64,000 nt of DNA. It comes from JARDZU01 sp963730285. GTDB lineage: Bacteria; Actinomycetota; Acidimicrobiia; Spongiisociales; ZC4RG35. This document shows positions 1 to 7,069 of this stretch, piece after piece. The notes beneath the pieces are model-generated. The model was not told the DNA's origin and did not search any database. It saw only the letters and a program-made list of their open reading frames with translations. Numbering within the stretch: the stretch's first letter is position 1; each line of letters begins with the position of its first letter. The position numbers and the translations under genes are program-made. The stretch spans positions 1-64,000 of the forward strand of contig CAVSQY010000009.1 of assembly GCA_963730285.1 (NCBI GenBank). Reading direction: 5' to 3'.

Positions 1-8
1 CAATCAGG

Positions 9-350
9 TCAATTAATATCGAGAATCAGCCCGAGGACATCTCGTATCTCGGAGAGGATTGCGCTGCCCACGTTGCCTCTGACGGACTCGACTCGCTCCA
101 CTGACACCGATCGGATGTGTTGGCATTGTGCGACCGAATCAGACCTCAACCCGTTGTTGTCATCGGCAGGTATCTCGACCTCGGAACCGAACCCACGGAT
201 CGTCGATGTCAGAGGTACCACCTGAATCACATTGGCCGATTCATCAAGTATTTCTTGAGCACTGACGACGACCACCGGCCGGCGCAGGCCCGCCTCCCGA
301 CCCTTCGGCGAACCCAGGTCGAGGTCGACGACGTCACCCGAGGTCAGCAT
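9..350 (-). CDS. mazF: MazF/PemK-type endoribonuclease toxin (copy 1)
   Basis: Toxin of a type II toxin-antitoxin pair; MazF/PemK proteins cleave mRNA as dimers. The 113-residue product has the usual family length and the expected opening strands (GDVVDLDLG, RRPVVVVS, VVPLTST) that build the SH3-like barrel. It begins 17 bases inside the end of the antitoxin gene, so the two are probably translationally coupled. By hand alignment it matches the second copy at 1347-1688 in 92 of 113 positions; differences cluster in the middle, around the loops that in MazF contact RNA and antitoxin. The family is clear; cleavage specificity cannot be read from sequence. Confidence 0.9.
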   Translation of the reverse strand: MLTSGDVVDLDLGSPKGREAGLRRPVVVVSAQEILDESANVIQVVPLTSTIRGFGSEVEIPADDNNGLRSDSVAQCQHIRSVSVERVESVRGNVGSAILSEIRDVLGLILDIN

Positions 351-528
351 CGAGCCAACTGGCCTCGTCCTCGGTGAAGGGTGCGCTCAGGTCGCGGCCG
401 ATGCGCTGCTGTCGAAGACGTCGAGCGGCGATAGCCACCGCCTCCCCTACGGTTGTCCCAAGATCCCGAGCCAGCTTCTTCAACTCCTCGTGGGTCTCTC
501 GGTCGACACGAACGCTAGTGCTTGGCAT
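334..528 (-). CDS. MazE-like antitoxin of MazF copy 1
   Basis: Short antitoxin of 64 residues. The N-terminal part (STSVRVDRETHEELKKLA) has the strand-helix pattern of ribbon-helix-helix DNA-binding antitoxins, followed by a basic RRLRQQR stretch and an acidic C-terminal tail (TEDEASWLDADL) suited to blocking the toxin. An in-frame ATG at 552 exists, but the ATG at 528 is preferred: it begins the conserved part and lies 7 bases after a TATGCT -10 box, giving a leaderless transcript. The second copy at 1672-1866 differs at only 2 of 64 residues, so it probably recognises the same operator. Confidence 0.85.
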   Translation of the reverse strand: MPSTSVRVDRETHEELKKLARDLGTTVGEAVAIAARRLRQQRIGRDLSAPFTEDEASWLDADLG

Positions 529-554
529 ACGTATTAGCATACGATATTGCATGC
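525..554 (-). promoter_or_regulatory. Promoter/operator of mazEF copy 1 with direct repeats
   Basis: On the minus strand CGTATGC occurs twice with a 12-base pitch (plus-strand GCATACG at 525-531 and 537-543), preceded by a GCATGC at 549-554. One repeat overlaps the TATGCT -10 box (536-541) and the other covers the ATG start at 526-528. The same layout is conserved at copy 2. A bound antitoxin would block both polymerase and the start site, consistent with autoregulation (inference). Confidence 0.6.
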
Positions 555-659
555 TCAGGTGTCAACAGCGCTTAGTACCCAATCGCGCGCCGCTCGAGAT
601 CGGAATCCAACCGGTCGGTTCGTCTCCCGCAACTGCTGGGCTCAGCTAGTGCCACACTC

Positions 660-1034
660 CTATGAGCTCTCGACCGACTCACGCAGCCAAGCATCAAGGC
701 TCTTCCAGTCGAGGTTGCCCTCCTCCATCAGGCCGACAAGGAACCGGTGGTGTTTCATTGAGTCGCCCGCCAGTTCGAGTCCATGCAGCCGGAGATGCAC
801 ATCGGCGGCCGCCACGGCAACTCGTTTGTTCCCATCGAGAAAGGGGTGGTTCTGAATCAGGCTCTCGAGAAGGGCGGCCGCCTCGGCTATCGGATCCTCG
901 TAATACCCTGTCTGTGGCCTGAACACGGCGCTCTCGAGTGCACCGAGGTCACGAACTCCGTCGGTTCCCCCGAACTCGTTGATGAGAATGGCGTGGAGGG
1001 CGAGGACTTCGACAACACTGAGATACTCTGCCAC
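660..1034 (-). CDS. doc: Doc-type toxin (Fic fold, death-on-curing family)
   Basis: Doc toxins phosphorylate elongation factor Tu and stop translation. The 124-residue protein has the signature HPFLDGNKR at residues 63-71, matching the Doc motif HxFxxGNKR with catalytic His and Asp, and an N-terminal segment (SVVEVLALHAILINEFGG) typical of the family. Its GTG start (1032-1034) directly follows the stop codon of the antitoxin gene with no spacer, so the two form one transcript. It lies between the two MazEF modules. Confidence 0.9.
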   Translation of the reverse strand: MAEYLSVVEVLALHAILINEFGGTDGVRDLGALESAVFRPQTGYYEDPIAEAAALLESLIQNHPFLDGNKRVAVAAADVHLRLHGLELAGDSMKHHRFLVGLMEEGNLDWKSLDAWLRESVESS

Positions 1035-1256
1035 CTACTTGGCGAGCTCTGAATAGAGGTCTCGGTGCCGTGCGATCGAGGCCTTGAGGTGAGCAACCAC
1101 CTCTGGTCTGGGCACGTCTCCCTTTTTCCGCGCCACCCAATCGGCCAATGCCTCGTCCAACACGGCCTGGAACTGCCGTCCCTCTTCGGCGGCAATGGCG
1201 CGCACCTCTTCGAGCAACTCGGGTCGCGCCTGGGAAGAGAATTTCTGAAGTGCCAT
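1035..1256 (-). CDS. Putative antitoxin of the Doc toxin
   Basis: A 73-residue protein immediately upstream of doc. It looks mostly helical (ELLEEVRAIAAEEG, AVLDEALADWVARK), like the ribbon-helix-helix or Phd-like antitoxins found with Doc toxins, but I cannot assign the exact family. The start at ATG 1256 is preferred over the upstream ATGs at 1271-1274 because it lies 6 bases after a TATCAT -10 box and begins at the expected strand (MALQKFSSQ). Function is inferred mainly from gene order. Confidence 0.75.
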   Translation of the reverse strand: MALQKFSSQARPELLEEVRAIAAEEGRQFQAVLDEALADWVARKKGDVPRPEVVAHLKASIARHRDLYSELAK

Positions 1257-1261
1257 CTCAT

Positions 1262-1289
1262 CATGATACATCAAGATTGAGCATGATAC
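1262..1289 (-). promoter_or_regulatory. Promoter and direct repeat upstream of the doc antitoxin
   Basis: CATGATAC occurs at 1262-1269 and 1282-1289 (20-base pitch). The proximal copy contains the minus-strand TATCAT (268 to 263 of this kilobase), 6 bases before the ATG at 1256. The repeat is a candidate autoregulatory operator on a leaderless promoter. Confidence 0.5.
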
Positions 1290-1346
1290 GAGCCTCCGCG
1301 ATCACTTCAATCGAGAGCACACAGAGTTCCCAATCGCGCGCCGGTG

Positions 1347-1688
1347 TCAGTTGATATCGAGAATCAGACCCAAGACGTTACGGATCTCTGACAGTGTCGC
1401 CGCGCCGACGTTCCCTCTCACCGAATCGACTCTGTCGACGGACACCGACCTGATGCGCTGACATTGCGCCGCGGAGTCGGCCTCCAAGCCGTTGTGCTCA
1501 TCGGCGTGAATCTCTATCTCAGAGCCGAACGGGCGAACCGTCGACGTCAGCGGCACGACCTGCACGACATTCGCCGACTCGCCAAGGATCTCCTGGGCGG
1601 TGACCACGACGACCGGCCTACGCAGCCCCGCCTCCCGACCTCTCGGCGGACCCAGATCGAGGTCGACAATGTCACCCGAGGTCAGCAT
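1347..1688 (-). CDS. mazF: MazF/PemK-type endoribonuclease toxin (copy 2)
   Basis: Second MazF/PemK toxin, 113 residues, with the same core strands as copy 1 (GDIVDLDLG, RRPVVVVT, VVPLTST). It differs from copy 1 at 21 positions, mostly between residues 51 and 104. It overlaps its antitoxin gene by 17 bases exactly as copy 1 does. The pair probably arose by segmental duplication. Because its antitoxin is almost identical to that of copy 1 while the toxins have diverged, either antitoxin may neutralise both toxins. Confidence 0.9.
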   Translation of the reverse strand: MLTSGDIVDLDLGPPRGREAGLRRPVVVVTAQEILGESANVVQVVPLTSTVRPFGSEIEIHADEHNGLEADSAAQCQRIRSVSVDRVDSVRGNVGAATLSEIRNVLGLILDIN

Positions 1689-1866
1689 CGAGCCAGCTCG
1701 CCTCGGCTTCGGTCAACGGAGCCGAGAGGTCGCGACCGATTCGCTGCTGACGAAGCCTTCGCGCAGCGATTGCGACCGCCTCCCCTACGGTTGTCCCGAG
1801 ATCTCGAGCCAACTTCTTGAGCTCCTCATGAGTCTCTCGATCGACACGAACACTAGTGCTTGGCAT
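1672..1866 (-). CDS. MazE-like antitoxin of MazF copy 2
   Basis: A 64-residue ribbon-helix-helix-like antitoxin, identical to copy 1 except for Leu instead of Phe and Ala instead of Asp in the C-terminal, toxin-binding part. The start at ATG 1866 is chosen as for copy 1 (an in-frame ATG at 1890 is less likely): it follows a TATGCT box by 7 bases. The DNA-binding part is identical in the two proteins, so cross-regulation of both promoters is expected. Confidence 0.85.
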   Translation of the reverse strand: MPSTSVRVDRETHEELKKLARDLGTTVGEAVAIAARRLRQQRIGRDLSAPLTEAEASWLDADLG

Positions 1867-1892
1867 ACGATCTAGCATACGCAATTGCATGC
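1863..1892 (-). promoter_or_regulatory. Promoter/operator of mazEF copy 2 with direct repeats
   Basis: Same design as copy 1: plus-strand GCATACG at 1863-1869 and 1875-1881 (12-base pitch), then GCATGC at 1887-1892. The -10 box TATGCT lies at 1874-1879 on the minus strand, 7 bases before the ATG. The bases between the repeats differ from copy 1, so conservation of the repeats themselves is notable. Confidence 0.6.
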
Positions 1893-1918
1893 CGAAGTGT
1901 CAACACCAGGTTCCCAAA

Positions 1919-2218
1919 CTAATCAGAACGCGTTCGCCGTTTGCTCAGAGCCGCCTCGGCCCACGCTTTTCCCAGACCAATGACGGCGCCTACGGACATC
2001 ATTGCGCCAACCAACAGTGAAAGGCTGAGGGGTGCGTCCGAACTCTCGACCGGACCGGTCAAACCCTGAACAGATGGAATCGACATGGCCGCCCACATGA
2101 TGATCCTCGGGAGGAAGAATCCAACCACGAAGAACACCACCGCTGCCACCGCCATCACCGCGATCTTGCTTCGGGCTGAGGCTTGGGATGCGTCGTCTCT
2201 CATCGCCGCAAATGTCAT
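1919..2218 (-). CDS. Small membrane protein with two transmembrane segments
   Basis: I do not recognise this gene. The 99-residue product has two clear hydrophobic segments, one around residues 18-40 (AVMAVAAVVFFVVGFFL) and one near residues 70-88 (LSLLVGAMMSVGAVIGLG), with a basic C-terminus (SKRRTRSD). The ATG at 2218 is used; ATG at 2203 is an alternative, and neither has a strong ribosome-binding site. It lies downstream of, and antiparallel to, a cyclase relic that begins near its 5' end. Confidence 0.5.
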   Translation of the reverse strand: MTFAAMRDDASQASARSKIAVMAVAAVVFFVVGFFLPRIIMWAAMSIPSVQGLTGPVESSDAPLSLSLLVGAMMSVGAVIGLGKAWAEAALSKRRTRSD

Positions 2219-2453
2219 CGACGTGGAGCCGCAGAACCTGTAGTAGCTGCGGCCAGATCCTGGTCTCAGGAGCAACCGCCGGCCAGGCCGATGATGCCTG
2301 CCTGAAGGAGCGTCCTGGCGTGATCTCGGAGTGCACTGCCTCAAAGACCTGACCGTCCCCGAGGATCTTTATCAACTGGTCCACCCGACCTCCAAGCCGA
2401 GTTCCCAACTCACCAACGCGGTCTCGAAGGCCGGTGGCGTCACGAGAGATTGA
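2212..2453 (+). pseudogene. Relic of the end of a class III adenylate cyclase domain
   Basis: Two stretches in different frames read like the C-terminal end of the cyclase domain of large actinobacterial cyclase regulators. Around 2248-2300 the frame gives CGQILVSGATAGQADDA (family pattern GGQxLVSGAT). After a one-base frame change near 2302 it continues LPEGASWRDLGVHCLKDLT and then PEDLYQLVHP, ending at the TGA of 2451-2453. Family proteins have LPEGxxLRDLGxHxLKDLxxPExxxQLVHP here. The upstream metal-binding part and any downstream domain are gone. It is interpreted as a decayed fragment, not a gene. Confidence 0.7.
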
Positions 2454-2655
2454 ACACGACCAGCTAGCCGCAAGAAACACCCCTGAGTCACGGCTGACGA
2501 ACTCCGGCCTTCACCGTGCCGTAAGTCGACGTACAGTCCCCCAAGGAACGTGTGAGGTGGAGGCGGAGTCAAACAGGGCCTCACCGCGAAGTTCAGATCG
2601 GGGATCGAGTGGGTTCGCGTCAACCACGGACGACGCTCATGTCTGTGATGTTGTC

Positions 2656-3189
2656 ATGGGGGTTCAAACGCGCCCAGTACCAGCCGTGACGCACGACGCC
2701 GAGAGCCGCTGGGTCGTTCCCGACTACGCATGGCTGTTCAGATCCGAGTTCACAGGCGTCGTCCGTACCGTCTACCTCATTGTTCACGATCGCGGCCACG
2801 CCGAAGAGATCGCTCAAGAAGCCTTTCTGATTCTGTTTCAGAATTGGGCGAAAGTCTCCAGGTATGACAAACCGGGGGCCTGGGTGCGTCGCATCGCCAT
2901 CCGCATGGCGGTCAGGCAATCCCGCCGCGAAAAGATCCGCCCAGCGCTGGAGCAGCGAGCCACCGCGTCAGCAGATGACGGCCTCCCGGACATGACTGTC
3001 CTCGACACCATCGGCACCTTGCCCGCCATGCAACGAGCCGTCTTGGTTCTTCATTACTGGGACGACCGCCCCGTGGCTGACATCGCCGGTCTATTGGAGG
3101 TATCCGAATCGACCGTCAAACAACACCTGTTACGGGCGAGACGGAAGATGGCTGTCCTGCTCGGAGAGGAGACGACCGATGCCTCTTGA
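2656..3189 (+). CDS. ECF-family RNA polymerase sigma factor
   Basis: Group 4 (extracytoplasmic function) sigma factor of about 177 residues. Region 2 is seen in LIVHDRGHAEEIAQEAFL followed by FQNWAKV, and region 4 in LPAMQRAVLVLHYW and the helix-turn-helix VADIAGLLEVSESTVKQHL. The reading frame is open back to 2434, but the homologous part begins after ATG 2656, so that start is used; no strong ribosome-binding site is seen. Its stop overlaps the start of the next gene, a membrane protein likely to be its anti-sigma partner. Four genes (2656-5872) appear to form one operon. Confidence 0.9.
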   Translation: MGVQTRPVPAVTHDAESRWVVPDYAWLFRSEFTGVVRTVYLIVHDRGHAEEIAQEAFLILFQNWAKVSRYDKPGAWVRRIAIRMAVRQSRREKIRPALEQRATASADDGLPDMTVLDTIGTLPAMQRAVLVLHYWDDRPVADIAGLLEVSESTVKQHLLRARRKMAVLLGEETTDAS

Positions 3190-3733
3190 CGACAGACTGA
3201 GACAAGCCCTGTCACGGTCCGCTGCCGACGTCCACCCCGACGTCGAGCGTCACCTCGAGCGTGTGATGCAAAGGGCGCGAAGTCACACGAGGAGACGATG
3301 GCTCGTCGGTTCGCTGGCGGTGGCCGCCGCCATCGTCGCCGTCGTCGTCGTCGACCTGGGCGTGATCCAGAATCCACCGACACCGGCCGCCGCAACGGTC
3401 GAAGGCCGATACACCGCTCAAGTCGACCAGAGCGAGACGCTCCTCGACGAGAGACAAATGGGCGGTGACTGGTCACTGCAATTCGACACGGGAGGGACTG
3501 TCGAAGTGACGGCTCCTTCCTCCTACCGAGGCATTCTGTCAACGGTCCTCTACCACGTATCGGGCGACAGCCTCCGCATCAATCTGTTCGAGACCGACCT
3601 CTGCTCCGGTGAAGGCCTCGGGACCTACACCTGGCAAACCAGCAACGGCACGTTGCATTTCACGGTCGGGGAGGACACCTGCGCCGAACGTGTCGCCCTC
3701 TTGACGGAGCGGGAATGGCGAAAAGGCGACTGA
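3179..3733 (+). CDS. Membrane-anchored anti-sigma-like protein with lipocalin-like outer domain
   Basis: A 184-residue protein whose ATG lies inside the end of the sigma gene, so it is translationally coupled. Residues 1-40 are charged and cytoplasmic, residues 41-62 (WLVGSLAVAAAIVAVVVVDLG) form one membrane segment, and the rest is outside the cell. The outer part has strand-rich patterns (GDWSLQFDTGG, GDSLRINLFE, NGTLHFTVGEDTC) like small lipocalin-type domains of actinobacterial secreted proteins. There is no HxxxCxxC zinc motif, so it is not a classical ZAS anti-sigma factor. The anti-sigma role is inferred from position and topology. Confidence 0.7.
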   Translation: MPLDDRLRQALSRSAADVHPDVERHLERVMQRARSHTRRRWLVGSLAVAAAIVAVVVVDLGVIQNPPTPAAATVEGRYTAQVDQSETLLDERQMGGDWSLQFDTGGTVEVTAPSSYRGILSTVLYHVSGDSLRINLFETDLCSGEGLGTYTWQTSNGTLHFTVGEDTCAERVALLTEREWRKGD

Positions 3734-3792
3734 ATCCTGTCAACCAAATCGTCGGGTGAGGTCTGTGCTGTTTCATCAGGAGAAAGGAAGTC

Positions 3793-4326
3793 ATGGTCAA
3801 GGCAAATACGGCGGTGGTCGTCCTGGCGTTGGCGATCGTGGCATGCTCGGGCACAGGCGCCGAACCCGAGGCGACCACGACGAGCTCGACAGAGGCGACG
3901 ACCTCGACGAGCGGACACCCCGACGAGTTGGCCATCCCTTTCGGCACCTATGTCAAAGTCGACACCCGCGAGGCGCTGCTGAGCTCTGGTACCGACGAAA
4001 GCCTCATCGACGAGATCTTTGGATCTGCAGATGAGGTCACCTACACGATGAGGATCGGAGACGGTATCTGGGCGCAGTTCGTAGCCATCGGGGACTCACC
4101 CAGCGAGCCGGGGGACGGTGGAACCTACGCCTACGAAGATGGGCTGTTCCTCGCGAAGAGTGAGTCCGAAGGTGCCAGCGGGACAACCCAGGCCATGACG
4201 TGGCAACTCGACGGTGACCGTCTGACACTCCACATCGACTGGGACCACAGCACCGCACCAGAGTCAGAGCTCCAACGTGAGGCCGACTCGATGGTCGTCG
4301 ATGGGGTCTACGACAAGACCGGATGA
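3793..4326 (+). CDS. Lipoprotein with lipocalin-like domain
   Basis: A 177-residue predicted lipoprotein. The signal peptide ends in the lipobox IVAC, with the lipidated Cys at about residue 18, followed by a Thr/Ser-rich linker and a folded domain with patterns (GTYVKVDTREALL, MTWQLDGDRLTLHI) resembling the outer domain of the preceding gene product. A purine-rich AGGAGAAAGGAAG stretch (3779-3791) precedes the ATG. It may be an envelope protein controlled by, or sensing for, the upstream sigma/anti-sigma pair (inference from context). Its stop overlaps the next start in an ATGA. Confidence 0.75.
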   Translation: MVKANTAVVVLALAIVACSGTGAEPEATTTSSTEATTSTSGHPDELAIPFGTYVKVDTREALLSSGTDESLIDEIFGSADEVTYTMRIGDGIWAQFVAIGDSPSEPGDGGTYAYEDGLFLAKSESEGASGTTQAMTWQLDGDRLTLHIDWDHSTAPESELQREADSMVVDGVYDKTG

Positions 4327-5872
4327 GTCGGATATGGGCCGTCGGGATGGGGCTGGCCATCCTCGTCATGATGGGAGCTTGCAACGCCGACCAGGGCGAT
4401 CAGGGCTATCAGCCCCTCTTGGAATCGGTCGACTGCCCACCAGATGTCGACATCACGTTCCTCGACCCGCCGGAGTGCCACATCCTCGTCGTGCCGGCAG
4501 ATCGGTCCGACCCAGAAGGTGGGAGTGTCCGCCTCCTCGTAGCGAAGGTCTTGCCACTGGGGATCGAACCTTCGTCGAAGACTGGGACAGGAGGGCTCGA
4601 CAACATAGGAGACCCGCTGGCAATCAACGGCAACATGCAGACCGGCGTCACCCGGCGCGGTGGGATAGGTGTGTTCGCAGAGATCCGCGGAGCAGGGCCC
4701 CATGTGTCTCCGTCACTGAAGTGTGCCGAGATCAGTGCGTTGGACACGAGGGGCCCCGCCGCAGCCACAGGAGATCCCGAACTCACCTCCGACTTCGTCG
4801 CCGCAGTCCGTGCCTGCGGCGACCGCCTGCGTGCCCAAGGAGTCGATCCCGCTGCGTTCGATGTGACTCAGACCGCCGAGGACATCGAAGACCTGAGGAA
4901 AGCCTTCGATGTCGACCACTGGGACAGCATCGGCTCACAGGGAACCGCCTCGAGATACCTCTTCCAGTACGTACGAACTCACCGGATTCGATTGGGAGCC
5001 CGGGACTGAACCTCGACTCACCATGGTTTCCCGAGATGGACGATGTGACCGGCGGGGTCCTGGGGACACGCTCGGCTCTTCGCGAGCTCTTCGACGCCTG
5101 CGAATCCGATCCCGCTTGCCACGACCAGTTCCCCGATCTCGAGACGAACTGGGCGCTGGCTCTCGACCGCCTCGCAACTCAGCCGATCGAGGACACGTAC
5201 AACGACCCGGACGGGGGTGACGTCGACGTCCTGGTCGATGCCGGCAAGCTGCTGCGAGTTGCCAGGTTTGCACTGGGCGGCGATGGCCCTGGACATCTGA
5301 CCGAGCTCCCCCAAATCATCGCCGCCGCGGCGAAGGGTGATGCGACAACCGAATTGCTGCGGATCGTCGCATCGGACCCCATCTTCTGTGCCGGCTACAG
5401 GCCCTTCTGCGAAGGCCAGGAAGACTTCGCCCACGGCGTGTTTCTCACGACGCTCTGCCGGGACCAGGTTCCCTTTATGGATCAAGAAGCGCTGGCCGAT
5501 GCCATCGGAGGCGACCCCGTCTACCAGGAAGTGTTCGGCAACAGTCCCTGGCTGCAGGCATGCGACGCTTGGGGCGTGCAACCCCCGGATGAGTCGACCG
5601 CTGTCCCATTCCACACCGACATACCGACTCTCATGCTTCCCGGCCAATTCGACTCATTCAGCCGTCCGGAGTGGGCGACGGAACGAGCCACCGATGTGGC
5701 GACAGCCTGGTCGGTGGAGATCCCCGCCGTGACCCACAACACCTTGGGGTTCTCTTCTTGTGCCGTGGAAGTCCGTGCCAAGTGGCGCCTGGAGCCGACG
5801 TCTCCGCCCGACTCCAGCATCTGCCGTTCAGTGCCTCCACTTCGATTCGCAGATTCCTCGCCACGGGATTGA
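4323..5872 (+). pseudogene. Alpha/beta-hydrolase lipoprotein (TAP-like peptidase family), frameshifted
   Basis: The first part (4323 to about 4983) begins with a lipoprotein signal (lipobox MGAC) and runs to the nucleophile region IGSQGTASRYLFQYVRTH. The homologous sequence then continues in another frame (PDSIGSPGLNLDSPWF...), keeping the acid region (LMLPGQFDSFSRPEW), the catalytic His (AVTHNTLG) and a C-terminal PPDSSIC typical of the SlpD/TAP-like family. A single missing C near 4980-4984 explains the break. All three catalytic regions are present, so this is either a recent pseudogene or a sequence error. It is the last gene of the sigma-factor operon. Confidence 0.75.
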
Positions 5873-6205
5873 CGAGCTGGGCGGAGATTTTTCGACTGTT
5901 CCTTGAGCCCGCTCCGGGAGAGTCGAGAAACGACAACGCTCGTAGTCGCTCCTCCCACCACCGCACCCCGCTCCCAACCAAGCGTGCTCTCAAGAAAGTC
6001 GAGAATCGACCGTGGCCGGAGTGGTTTCGGGACCTAAGAAAGCCGCGACTGTCACGACTCGGTCACGCTTCCGTGGCGGGTCGTCACTCCCGGATCCGAG
6101 AAGACGGTTGAGCTCCCATCTTCTCGCCTTCATCTCCCCTTAAGGCCGGTCCTTAGGTTTTCGGTTGTGTCCAACTGCAGTTCGCCGGTCGGGGTGGGTT
6201 AGATC
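5873..6205 (+). other. Gene-poor stretch with a possible recombinase relic
   Basis: No intact gene is supported here. One open frame reads NRPWPEWFRDLRKPR and LGHASVAGRH around 6004-6090, which resembles the C-terminal part of tyrosine recombinases (DLR and LGHxSxxxT boxes) after internal loss, but the match is short. Near 6138-6157 lies CCTTAAGG followed by CCTTAGG, the probable regulatory region of the next gene. Confidence 0.3.
6138..6157 (+). promoter_or_regulatory. CCTTAAGG-type palindromic element
   Basis: CCTTAAGG (6138-6145) is followed by CCTTAGG (6151-6157), giving TAAGG/CCTTA inverted arms with a 5-base spacer. A perfect GCCTTAAGGC palindrome lies upstream of another exported protein at 14605-14614. 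It may be a regulator site; a weak terminator is less likely. Confidence 0.3.
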
Positions 6206-7069
6206 GTGTCCAGGTGGCTCGCTGACCCCGCATCGCTCGCACGACGTATTGGGAGGTACGCCGGTCTCCTTGCCTGCCTGACCCTGTTGACCACCGGAAT
6301 CGCTTGGGCCCTTTCGCCATCGATGCCTTCGATCTGGATCGACGACCCACTCGATGGGGCGATCCTGGCCATCTCGACGCCGGTCGATGTCGTCGGTCAT
6401 GTCAGCGATCCAAACGGGATAGAGCAGGTCCGGCTCGAGGCCGATGCCGTCGAAGTCGCCTCTTCCGACACCCCAACCGATCCGGGCGCCCTGGCCACGA
6501 TCCAGTTCCAATGGCAGCCCGATGCCCCGGGCCAGCACACACTCAGCCTCTGGGTGAAACCTCTGGGCAATGACTGGGTCGGCCCTGCCGTGGCCACGGT
6601 CTCCGTTGTCGACGAAGCGGGCTCTTCGACGACGACGCCAGGAACGGTGACGACCACGCCGGCTACCACCGCGACCACGACCCCGACGACGGTGCCGACC
6701 ACCACTGCGACGACAACGCCAACCACGGTGCCGACCACGGTTCCCACGACCACATGTACCTACGGCGTGCCGAGTCTGGTGAGCCCATCCGACAATCAGG
6801 TGATCGACAAGACCGGAATCGCCTCGCCAGTGTCGTTCTCCTGGTCGTACTCCGGATGCACTCCCGGCGACCTCACGTTCCACATCCAGCTGGCCAATGA
6901 CCCCGGCTTCTTCACCGGGACGATCGTCTGGAACACGACCACAGCCAACTTGAACGCGACGAGTGTCCCGATTGCGTGTGGCGACTACTGGTGGAGGGTG
7001 CGCGTGAGGGCCCCGGTCGTCGGTGAGTGGTCCTCGGTCAACGGCTTCATTCTCCAGGGCGGATGCTGA
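6206..7069 (+). CDS. Exported protein with Ig-like domain and Thr/Pro linker
   Basis: A 287-residue secreted protein. An N-terminal hydrophobic segment (GLLACLTLLTTGIAWAL, about residues 20-36) acts as signal peptide or anchor. Residues 40-130 form an Ig-like domain (STPVDVVGHVSDPNGIEQVRL) as in cell-surface proteins. A Thr/Pro linker of about 40 residues follows, then a C-terminal fibronectin-like domain with the WWRVRVRA strand found in extracellular repeat proteins. Translation starts at GTG 6206. Its TGA overlaps the ATG of the next gene, so the two exported proteins are made together. No enzymatic motif is seen; an adhesive or structural role is inferred. Confidence 0.7.
   Translation: MSRWLADPASLARRIGRYAGLLACLTLLTTGIAWALSPSMPSIWIDDPLDGAILAISTPVDVVGHVSDPNGIEQVRLEADAVEVASSDTPTDPGALATIQFQWQPDAPGQHTLSLWVKPLGNDWVGPAVATVSVVDEAGSSTTTPGTVTTTPATTATTTPTTVPTTTATTTPTTVPTTVPTTTCTYGVPSLVSPSDNQVIDKTGIASPVSFSWSYSGCTPGDLTFHIQLANDPGFFTGTIVWNTTTANLNATSVPIACGDYWWRVRVRAPVVGEWSSVNGFILQGGC
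6626..6753 (+). repeat. Low-complexity Thr/Pro-coding linker
   Basis: Iterated ACG/ACC codons with interspersed CCG/CCA and GTG encode repeated TTTPTTVPTT-type units. Such linkers are common glycosylation targets in secreted actinobacterial proteins. The region is prone to repeat slippage. Confidence 0.7.

Noticed and set aside
2372..2623. 83-codon minus-strand frame opposite the cyclase relic
   Set aside because: No recognisable features; the plus strand carries clear cyclase homology at the same place.
6140..6883. 247-codon Arg/Gly-rich frame on the minus strand
   Set aside because: Antisense of the Thr-linker; low complexity arises from repeated ACG/ACC codons.
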